Positions 43,301 to 55,300 of a DNA stretch of 64,000 nucleotides are shown one piece after another. The stretch spans positions 18,595,097 to 18,659,096 of the forward strand of contig OZ038466.1 of NCBI GenBank assembly GCA_964036295.1, written 5' to 3'. Under the pieces are notes generated by a model that was not told the origin of the DNA, did no database searches, and worked only from the letters and a program-made list of their open reading frames with translations. Numbering within the stretch: the stretch's first letter is position 1; each line of letters opens with the position of its first letter. A program made the translations under genes and the position numbers. The stretch comes from Plumapathes pennacea. Its lineage: Eukaryota > Cnidaria > Anthozoa > Antipatharia > Myriopathidae.

Positions 43301-46300
43301 GTTGCCCTTTCATGTGTAAAGCTTTTGCACTTCAGGGCCTGGTTTTTCGAAAGCCGATTAAGCTAATCCAGGGTTAACGAAATTCTTTCTCTCCACCTCT
43401 GTGCCAATAAACTGCAGGGGTTTTGTTCGAAGATCATGGATTAAAAAGCTTGTTCCAGCTTAAAAATGCATAAAGGAAGTCGTTGTGGGCGAAACCTTCA
43501 CATTTTTAGGCACATAAATGACATGAAAGTTTAGACCTAATCCAGGATTAGCCTAATCGTGCTTTGAAAAACTGGGCCCAGTACATGACTGTACAGATAT
43601 GAGGTCTTAGTTTGAAACAGGAAAAAAAGAATCCCTCAAATCTTCCTTTATGCTCCTTGACTGTTGAGCTTACCAGCGGTGAAGAAATCATGTGGAGCAA
43701 CCAGCCATTTATTCGTTATAATCAAGATGGCTACGAACACTTCAAATCAAAGATTGTCTCTTCTTGTGTTGTTCTCTGTCATTTAAGGATTCCTTTTCCA
43801 CAAAATTCTTGTTTGTAAACTGCCTTAGAGTTTTCTAAGAGTTATAATTGAAATGCAATTGAAAATAACTTGAAGCCGCTTCCCTTTGTAAAGAACCGCT
43901 TGCCGCGGCAAAGCATTCCCGAAGTGAAGACGTTCTTGTCAAAAGAGTTGTCGTGTCCTCCATTTTCCTTGCTCCGAAACAAATTTGAAACATCCATCAT
44001 TATCATCATTTTCAGTGGCTCCTAGTTTGTCTTCTTCGCTGTGTAATTCTGAAGTGCATTTCACTGTAAAATGGTGTCTGATGATAAACAAGAACAATAA
44101 ATCTCAAACACGAATTTCTCGGAAAAATCGCATCGGATCGATTGCGTTTGTTGTTGCCAAACATGTGTTCTGAATATAATCTTCCTATTGGTCAATGAAC
44201 CAAACCCTTTGTTACATCAGAAGCATTGTTTTCAAGCGCCAACCAATGGGTTATTCACTTGGCCGGTTTTCCGGCCATCGGTGGTGAAAGGGTTAAGCTG
44301 AATTGTGATGCAGCTTAAGCTTAACATGAAGTGTAAAAGTGCTATTTTGTTGTTGTTGTTGTTGATGTTTTCCCTGTCGTTATTGACTTTACTTCCTTTC
44401 TCCTTGTGTTTCTGATCAAAACCACAGAGATCACCCTAATTGATATTAATTTATTAATGTTCCTAGCAAGAGCAATGGATATGAAATGCTCTCTCCCAAC
44501 TGGCCAATGGATTTCAACAAAAATAGCACTTGCACCTGGACCCAGGATGTCAATGGTACAGATGAGGCCCGGTTCTTTTTCTCAAGTTTTAAATTGGAAG
44601 CTAAGGCAGAGTGTGATTCTGGGGATGACAGTCATTGCACTGATGATGAAGTCATTGTTTATGGTCAGTATTAATGATGTAATCATATTTAACTCATGAA
44701 TGCGAAACCAATAAAGAAGGTATAGCTGCATCTTAACATGGCATTTTTTAAAGGGTTTTTTGATGTTCATGTGAGTGAATGTGTAATTCATGTGAAATTC
44801 CCCTGGTAAAAATCCTTGCAAGGATCCTGCAGGATTCTTGTAAATTTCCTTGCAAGATCCTAACAGGATCTTAACAGGATCCTACCAGGATCCTGCCAGG
44901 ATCTTAACAGGATCCTGCTTATGTTTATCCTGCAAGGATCTTTGAAGGATCCTTGAAGGATCCTGGCAAGTCTTGCCCTGCCAGGATCCTTAAAGATCCT
45001 GCAAGGATTTTCACCAGGGTCACTTTGAGGTGAAGGCAACATGGCAGAATGTACATATACTTCAAACTGTAAACATTCTGAAAGGTTGTGGAAATGTTTA
45101 TGACATGATTATACAATAGTTTTGACGATATTGCCGATCAGCTGGTTCCTTTATAGCTGTAATGTGGAAGTTTACTGCAATATAATAATTATGATGATTT
45201 TAAGGGAGTCTCAATATTGCCATCAACCCTGAATACTTTTAAACTTGTATCCTAAAATTAATTCTTCATCAAGAAAATAGTTGACCAGTAGAATATTGAT
45301 TTTATTGGCACCACATTCAAACTATAAATGTTTTACTAATTAATAGCCAACTTATTTCTTGATGGTTGATGTGGAAAATTTGTCCAATTTAAATAATGTT
45401 TTGTCATTTTTAGCCTGAAAAACAGGAAGATGGTAAGACAATAGTTTACTTAGAATTTAGCACTCTTGATAAGTTTTGAGCTAAAAGAAGCTTTTGATGG
45501 CAAATGGTTTGAACCCAGGAGTGTGAACAGTAGGTTGGTTGTGATCGTCCGGGTTAGAGTAGTCTCCAGAAAGACTGTTGTTGGTGACTGACGTTTCGAC
45601 TACCTAAGCAGAAGTCATCTTCAGAGTCAAGTGAAAAGTATTCGTCAGATGGCAGTATATATGTCTCTGGTCGTAGAAGTGATTGGTCCATTATGTCGGC
45701 CTATGGTTGGTCGAGTCGGCTTGGTTGTGTTGATGTTGTTGATGTCAGTTGATGTTCTTTTGTCCTGTTGATTAGTCTATTGTTCGTTCGGTTGCGTTTG
45801 ATGTCATCTATCAGTCGTTTATAAGGTGCCGGTAATTGTTGGCATCTGTTGAGAGGTTTCCGTTCTAAGTTTGTGTACCAGCTGAAGATGACTTCCGCTC
45901 AGGTAGTCGAAACGTCAGTCACCAACAACAGTCTTTCTGGAGACTACTCTAACCCGGATGATCACAACCAACCTACAGAAGCTTTTTAGTTGGTAACATG
46001 TATTTGAACAAAATCTTGCAGTTTGTTGGCCAACAGGATGAAGAAAATGTTTCTTAAGGTATCAGGATACCCTCCAGACTTTGCCAGATTCGAAAAAAAA
46101 TTTTTTGGCTTAATGAAATTATTACATGTTTTACCTTGTGTTTCTGAAAACAAAATTTGGATACCTATTTTTTTCCTTGAGATATTTAAACGAAAGGATT
46201 TTATATTTCTCTTTCTCGCCGGAAGCTACCTGTCAACAGATCGTTGTATCTCCTGTAACTGCACAGCATGCGGCTTGCGCGTCAGTCATGCAAAACAATA

Positions 46301-49300
46301 AAGTACAAATTTTTTGGCCGCGCGACGGATAACGCATGACTAACAGCAGATCTGCAAGAATATCGAAATGCCGTAAGAAATATTTCCCTGTATGCCTTTG
46401 TGAACGCTTTTTTACGTTTAGAACGAGTTTGTCGTTTGCTTGAACTCTTTCCGAATTCCAACTGTGGCTGCAAAAGGTTGAATTGGTGTTGAGTGGTGAG
46501 TGCAACTGTGAAGCGAAAATAGATGTTGCAAAACTTACCCGAACGAAGCGTTGATGTCCGTAGTTATGCACGGCGGTCTTTTGTGCTGCGTGTTTCAATT
46601 ACCGACAAGATGCCTGGAAAGCTCTATGCGAAAGCACTAACTGCGGTGTTTTGACAGATTGCTGACAGATGAGGCGATTATGTAAACAGGTTTCCGGCTC
46701 CCTGGTCAGAATCTTTAAATGTGTTTTTCTCGGTGTTTTCAAAACACGGAAAAGTGTTTCTTTCGGAAACCTGCATTTCAATGGATTTTAATCGATTGGC
46801 TTGAAACTTGGCAAATATGTGAATCAATATCAAAGCTACAAAAAAGGTGTCTCCGATTTTAATTCTTTTTTTTTGTTCAGAAGATATGTCCGCTTTTGTC
46901 TTGCGTGTAGCTAGAAATATGATCGGCCAACTTTAAAAGTCAATAACTTTGTATATGGACAAGATATCAAAATTCAGAGACACATTTTTTTCTTCATTGT
47001 GTCAACATTAGGCTGAAACAATAAATAATCAAATCGGGTAAAATCTGAGTGACATTAGGCTTTTTGAATGAGGCAAGGTCAAAATTCACTCGGAAGCTGA
47101 TAACTTTCTTCCTTTAGCAAATTCAAAAAATATAAAGCTTTACCCTAAATCTATGATTGTTGAGCTTTCAGAAAATATATACTTTATTATTAGTTAAATG
47201 TAACGCTAGCGCGAAAAATGGGTTTGAACGCATGTCGTTCACGAGGGTATCCTGATACCTTAATCCTAGGTTATCTCTCTCTATCTCTGATCTATCTATC
47301 TACAACATTGGTAGTACGATTTATTGTGATACTGTATTTATTATTTTAATTTGTTTTATCTTACATGTATTAGCTTAAGTGGGCTTTGAACAAGTGGGCC
47401 CCATACGTTATTGTGTCATTATAGAGGATTTTTAGTGTACACGCTTGCACGCAATAGTGAGGTAGTCTTATTTTTTTTCTGTTGGTTGTTTTTTTGGCAG
47501 GTGTATATTCCAATGGCACAAAAAAAGCACTGAAACGTCTGTGTGATACTGGTGAAGTACTATTTGACCTTCCTATTGCTGGATATGACAAGCTTGAGGT
47601 AAAATTTTGTGCTGACAACGATGATAGTGTTGCATCTGGAATTGCTGGAGGACTTGTGCTTTACAAGAATGGTAAGGGTTTGGATAAATACTTAATTACA
47701 TTAAGGTGATTCCATGGAAAATGAAGTTGCAGTGATTTTCTTTTGAAACTTTGCACAATTATTAATTAGCTATAGTACTTGGAAAAAATAAAATAAAAAA
47801 AGGGGGTTACCGTACTTGTTTCCGCGATACATGGCTGTGGTTTAGACCTACTTTGCTATGTGACAACAATATGGAAAAAATATGAAAAAAGTGCCAGAAG
47901 AGAGAATGTAGTATTGTTATTGTGATAACACAACATCATTACTGTGAAACAGTGATTCAATGGGAATATTTCAAAATTGAGCAGTGAAAATTTATTTAAA
48001 TTTGGATATGTAATGGAGAGTCTTATTTTCTTAAAATATATTAAATAAAAAAGGGGGGTCACCACACTCGTTATAATGGCTGCGCTTGCAGATTAGTCTC
48101 TACTGGTGTACTAGTGCCCAGGCCCCTCATTGATATGATGGCAACAAACAGCGTTTCTATCATTTTCAAAAAGGTTTTCTAGTTCGATTATGTACTAGAA
48201 AGCCTTAGGTGTATTTTCATGTCTCCTCTCTGCATTCAGTGTGAACAATTTATAAATCATTACTTGTTTTGTATCATACGACCAGATTTTCAAAATGGCG
48301 GACATTGCTGACGCGAGCCATAACGCGTGAACTAAAACGTCCTGCAAACTCAATCTGAGTTGTAAAAATGATGAAAAATAAAACTTATTTGCATAAAAAA
48401 TGAAGGAAATTTCGTTCTTGAAAATTTAGTGGTCCTCAATGTTCACTGTCTCGAAAGTGTTATGCGCAGTAAAGATGCGCAATGCAAAACCAGGGAATCA
48501 CCTTAATTGCAATTTATTTTAAAAGTGTGTGATCAGTTATGAATCAAACACAGTAGAAGCCCACTATCTTGAACTCTCAAGAGAATTAAACAAGAAATAC
48601 AGATGTAGAGACTGCTTTGAGATTTAGTTTAAAAGGTTGTTTCTACATGTTCTTTGAGGTGATAGTGTCAGTTTTATGTCAATATCACAGTATAATGCTT
48701 TTAAAAATGTGTTGTACACTTGATTGAGAAGAGTGGAGTGCAAAATTAATGTAATCTGGGTCATGTTGCTTCTCAAGCCATTTTTCCTTCTATTTAATAT
48801 TTTAATTATTTTTGCACAATCATGCAGGAGTTTTGGGACCAAATGAAACGTAAGTATGTCAATGTTATTGTATGTACTGCACAGTATGAAGCAAATACTA
48901 CAAACAGAGAAATATGTTCAGGCATGCATATACAGGTTTTTTTATGAACTGCACCTGTTTTGTCCTTTCATAATCCTTTGGAGCTTCTTATTATCTTTCC
49001 ATGATCCAGTGTCCTTCTCAAGCAAATATTGAATCCAGCTTCTGCTAATCCCCCAACTCCCATTTCATCCTGGCGACTGTCAGCACCAACATTAGTAGAG
49101 ATCAGCAAAACAAATAATGCCACATTTCATCCTTGGTGACATATTTTCTAACTTTGCATTTTTTTGTTTTGTTTTTTGCCATCGTCTCATCTTTTTAAAT
49201 AAGCCCCCCTCCCCTCTTTTTTAAGACCTACAGCAGTCCCCCACACCCCCATCTATGAAAGTTGTTAATTATGAAATTGACCTTGTACATCAGCTACATA

Positions 49301-52300
49301 TTGTGAATATCAAAATTTTGGCTGAGATTTGTCAGCCATTATTTGTCACTGTTAGTGATTCCAAAATGAACAAACATGTGATACTGTATGGTAAACTAGA
49401 TAACATTTTATATAATTATTATAAACATAGTATACTGAAACAAACATAATCATGGCTAATATTTATCATTGTCTTAATTATACAGGTGTAATCTTGTAGC
49501 ACCAACTTGTCCATCAACTGCAGTAACAACATCGTCACCAGGAAAAGGTACAATATCTATTTCCTGACAAAGAAAGTGACATTTCTCTAAAGAGAAAAAT
49601 AATTTCCTAACTTTCATACCTTTTTGTATCTTTACTTTAACTCTGCAAAACCCAACTGAGGATTCTACTGTTACTGGGTTTCTTGTTGAAAGTGCAACAT
49701 GTGTGGATACATAATGAAATATGGATCGGGGGGTAGGATATGCCACTGCAAGTCTGTGTCAGTCATTACTGAGGACTATGTTAGGAATACCGGTACTAGT
49801 TTACATGATGTGCTTGAAATCCCTCAGGTTTTCTTCTGATCATGGCTATCTTGAGTTTCATCATGAGCAAGTGTTACTATCACTAAGGTACAGGTATGTA
49901 CAGTTGCTATATAACATGTGTAGCATTGCAGTTTATAAAATAACTATGGTACTATGCACAGTCTGATTGGCTAAAAAACCATGTTATATGAGATTACGTT
50001 ACTTGCTGATATGATACGTGATGTGTTTTGTATTGACTATGTTATATTATAACAGATATATAAAACATGTTCTCGTGTAATAAAACCTCATCTAAACACT
50101 CGACAGCCTCATGGTTTCCCTACACCACTCTTGTGTTAGTCTCAACTTCCTGCATTTAAAAATAATAATATTAATAATTAATAATTAATATTAATTTATA
50201 TAATATTATATTTATTTATGACCCATCAAATATTTCCTCCTATGCGGGATTGGTGGAATTGTGACATATGACCGAATAACGTCCGCTCACAAGCGGGACG
50301 TTATCAGCGAATAACCCCCGCCTGGCAGACTATCACTGTTTATTGACAATATCCGAACACAGTTTTATACATTAATCACAATTAAGCAATATAACACTCG
50401 TTTCCATGTCTTTGTACTCTTATATAAACACGTGGGATGTTGGGAGAACATGAGAAAAAGTTCAAAATCATGAGCCGCTTCAGTGAGTGATTTTGAACTT
50501 TTTCGAGTGTTCTCACAACATCCCAAGTGTTTATATAAGAGTACAAAGACATGGAAACGAGTGTCATATTGCTTTTTATAAAATAACGAAACTTTTATTA
50601 CCTGAAAGAACTTTATATTGAAAATGATCAAGCTCAAGATTCTCCCAAAAACTGTCAAAACGCATGCTCGTCCAATCGGAAAGTCTGTTTCACGGTACTT
50701 TGCTCAAGTCAGTCCATGAATGAAAACGGAACACCACTTGCGTTCACTTGAAAAAGTTGACAGGCTGCTAAATGAAGATGAATTTCACAAGAAATGTGTC
50801 AGATATTAGTACCGCGGTAATTGTGAACAAGTTGAACTGTCGGTAAGTGGTCGGTATACGATTTACCGACCACATACCGACCACGCGATTGACTTTACCG
50901 ACCACATACCGACCACTCAAAAACTTTTACCGACCACTTACCGACCACACTTTTTGCTACGTATTTTTTTCCGTTCTCTTTTCTTTTTTAAGAATTGAAA
51001 GCAAGAAAGACCGTTTGATTTATTCGCGATGTGATTTGCACGTGTGCTGTAATCGATGTGCGTGAGCGAAATCAGTCTGGTTGTCGAAGTGACGGTGACG
51101 GTGAACCACTCCGAGAACTTCGTTGACCCTTTCACAGTTGTGCATACCAACACTGTCGAAGGCCTCTGGAGTGCTGTGAAGCGAAAGCTGAAGCGGATGA
51201 ACGGCACTCGCTACGATCGCATCCCAGAATACCTTGACGAGTTCATGTGGAAACGGCAATTCAATCAAGCTGACCGGTTCCTTTCAATCATCGAAGACAT
51301 CGCCGCAGGCTACTAATGGCTTGCAACTCATAACAACGGCTCTTTTAAGAGCCACCACGTTAATAAAAGTGAATGATTCATCTAGCGCTTCAAATGAACG
51401 TTATCCGAAATGAAAAACGCTACCGACCACTTACCGCTGTTTGTCAAGAATTCAGAAGAACCGGCGAGAATGATTTTGAGCCGTCAGGTTACAACTTTCA
51501 GGACAACGGTGTCACTCGACGTAAACATGTCTGCACAACAACACTATCCTGCCGAAGAAGGTAGTTTGTACATTTGTTTGCTTTACTTGAGCATTACTTG
51601 AACTCTGCCGGATGACAGTCTACTCCATTGAATCTACTTAAACGGCTTTTGTGCCACCGAGCCGACAGCTGAGACAGACTCATTAGTGAAGACTGTTTGT
51701 GCCTTCATCACCATAAACCTACAATTATTCGTGTGAAACTCCGGTGATCTAAGCCATGTAGTTACTAGCTACGAGCCACAGGAGACGAAGGTATAAAGGT
51801 TAGAAACTTTAGAGAATGTTCTTTGACTGTGTAATTGTTGGCTTTCTCTCATGGTTTCCGAATTAAATTTCATGCAATATTCAGACAACTTTTCTTCACG
51901 CTGCTTCATTAATTGCACATGATTTGCACATGGCTTCACTATTTGCTCTAATAGCCCACTGCAGTTTCTGAAACACATGAATCTTTGAAGTAGGGGACCC
52001 CTCGCAGTCTTTTTATTTCAGGATTCGTCATTTCCATGTCTTTGTACTTACTTATAAAATGGTTTTTTAACCAATCAGAGCATGCGTAGTATCATAGTTA
52101 TTTTATAAAAACCATTACAAGATGACTACCGAGTTCTGAGGACATCAATTCATTTGTCAAAAAAGCAGTTCCAGAAAGCACCAAAGAGCTTCACAGTCCT
52201 TGTGCCATTATTTGCACTGCGAGAGGAAATAGTTGAAGGATAATAAAGACAATAAACTACTTTTGGCTTCGGAAATATGCACAGATAATATTGTCCTTGG

Positions 52301-55300
52301 ACATCATCTGTTCCTTGAAGCTCACAGTTGCCCTCGATCGAACTGTTCGCTTCCCGAAACAGATAATATCCTCAGACAATAATTATTATCCGTGCATATT
52401 TCCGAAGCCAAAAGTAGTTTATTGTTTATATAATATAATATAATTAATATTGTGCCTTTATTGTCTGTAAAGAATCTTTTTTGAAGCCTTATGACTATAA
52501 AATATTCTGCAATCTGATTGGCTAAGAGCAAGCAAGTTACAATAATTAATAACATATATATTTTAAATTGCACTGAGTGCAATATTAATGTTAAATACCA
52601 TCAGCAACCAATAATTTGTGTGTTTCCTGTACTTTCTGTAGCTTTTTTACAGCTTTATCCAACAAGAGTTAGATTTTATTGTCTGGAGACAAGTTGGCAA
52701 CTGTGGCATTAGTGTGTGCACTCGAAATGAGAAAATTTGTTTGAATTTTGAGTCCCAATGGACATTTTTATAGTCGCACAATAAACAAGTAATCATAGTC
52801 TCATGAATTTTTGTACAATTTTCAAACATCACTTGAGGTGTAAATTACTATGAAGTTACCTACTAGATACAATTCCTCCTCCTGTTTGAAAGTTTTTTTG
52901 CAGTGAAAGACGTACAGTAAGTAATAGATATAGGTACAATACTGATCTAAAGTGGGAAGTTTAGTATGAGAAGTTTATGAGTACTGTCATGGCCAATCAG
53001 GAGCAAAAGCAAAACCTGATTGTGAATGCCTCATGCAAACAAGTAAATGATTTCCTCACACTACTAGCTGATTGGTTTCTTCTTCAAAATATAACCAAAT
53101 GTGACTTAATTTGACTTTGGTTGGATGAAAGTGTTTCTAACACCCTCTATGATGTACTAACTTTGGTCTTCGTTTTTGACAGTTATAGTAGAAACCCTTT
53201 CACTTGTCTTTGATCACAGGCAACTTGACAAGAGGAGAAACTGTATCATGTGTCTAGTTTAGCTGAAAAAGAAAAAGCCTTGTTGATACAGAAAGGCACA
53301 GTCTTTATATTCTCTTTATTTTGTTGCAATTAAAAACACTTTATTTAATTTAATTTTTAGAACCAGTATCTCACAGACAGTGTTGCTTGTAATTATTGCA
53401 CAATAATTATTGTGTTTTTTCCCAGCAGGTTATGGCACCAGTGAGAAGAGTGATTGATTGGCTTGGGAATCAACAACTGCTGCAGTTTGATTGAAAAGGC
53501 TTGTTCACACGATGTGTAAAGCAAGTGCAAGCACCAATCATTTTTGTGAAGCAAGTGCTAAAGAATTGAAAGTTTTCCATTATCTTGCACTTCCACTCTC
53601 TTGCTTTTTTTCCTTTACACATGTGAGTTAGCCTTAAAGTGCCTGTAACCCCTGGACAACTTATTTAGGGTTATAGGCAGACAATATGAAAAAGTTTTTT
53701 TTTAGTTGCAGACAATGTTGTCAGCAAATCATAGTTTGCTACTACTGTATGCTAAAGGCTATATCAAAGAAAGATCAATATTTGCAAGTTAGAGGGGCCC
53801 TCTCAATCCATTCAGTGTCTTTATTTACATCTAGAATGTGTAAAAGATCTGAATTTGGTTCTCAACTCGAGAAGACAATCAAACAAAAAAAGGCAAGTAG
53901 CACTCTTAGGTCAAAAGAAACCAATCTTCTCCTCAAATGAGTCAGATGGAAATGGATTGCTGTTCAGCTTCCGGTGACCCCAGAAATGGCAGAACCAAGT
54001 ATTTCAACACGCAGAGACTGTGGTTGAGAAGGCCCCTTTAATAATGCATAATAAGTGTACCATTGAATTGATAGAAAGTCTTGCAGTTGCTGTTTTGCTT
54101 TTATGTACAGTTTGTTTACATATTGTAAAATTCTGTCTGCAAAAAAGTTGAAACCTTTTACAGGGTGGCAGCTTTATCATAACCAAAAACATGCTTTATC
54201 CGATTAAGTGTATTGCACGGAAACGAAACTAGTTTAGGAGAAGCGAAAGAGTTGAGTGATTTAATCAATAAGATAAGATGAATAGTATGTGCGATGTGAT
54301 TTGTATTAAACGCTGACGAAGTAATCCATAGGGACTTAACCCTTTAATTACTATAACATAATATTTAATAGATACTATAGTTATGGATTATGACACAATA
54401 GCTTAGTGACTCCAGTTTGATGATATTTCTTATCGCTATCGTTTACGTCTTTAAAAAGGTTTGTCATTATTGTTATGCTACTCGGTGGTTTTGAATAGCG
54501 CAAAGCCCAAAAACAACTTCGCGTACTCAGAAGTACTTTTTGTCAAGTTTATTTATCTTTTTCAGAAACAAGACAGTGAAAAGGTTTGCATTAGAAACGG
54601 AAGTCATGCGCTTCAGCATTGTGTTCAACCATGAACTTTCTAGAAATTTCTACGTATTTCCTGTAGATTTTTTGTGGTTGTGTACACACAAAAACCAGAG
54701 AAGACCTATAAATGTTCGCTAAAAATTGAGCTTCTGTTACGCTGAATCAAACGGCACATGTACATACCGTACATACTGTAGTACGTTATAAATTGGCCAG
54801 ACCATTTCCGGACATTTTCGTAAGTCCTCGATCCATTTCAGAACATTTTTGTGATAATCTTTTGAAGTTTGTATGCTATTTTGGGGAAGTAGATTTTGAG
54901 GATCTTACTGACCTTGTTGTCAAACTACAAGAATGGATGGAGTTTGTATTTCCCCTCCAGTGTTTTTGAAACTTTGATAAGGTTTCAAGTTAAATTATGT
55001 GTTTAAAGTTAAATAATTAATATCAAAAGTTTTGATTGTCCATATATCTATACAGTTATTGTATGGTGCAGAGAGAGGAAAGTGAGAAAGAGTGGGACTC
55101 AGTCTGTTTTTCTCTATTGAGCCAAGCTAAAATCCTGAGAGAGGTCTAAATCGTTTTCCTTGTACAAGCTTAGAACGCTTATAGAAGGGTTTGAAGTTAA
55201 CTGTTTTGTGTCCTGCAGTTGTTTCAGGGACAACTGCAACTCGTGTTTCGTTTGCCCCATCCAACCTCTTAGAGGCTGCCCTGGGACAACCATCACACAA

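Noticed and set aside
51056..51316. Bacterial insertion sequence or contamination (ISXO2-like)
   Set aside because: The Merlin superfamily is the eukaryotic relative. The fragment sits between matching inverted ends inside an intron of the surrounding animal gene.
54540..54722. Extra exon of the CUB gene
   Set aside because: It follows a fair acceptor but ends in a stop within the frame, and using it would discard the phase-perfect terminal exon at 55219 with its AATAAA.
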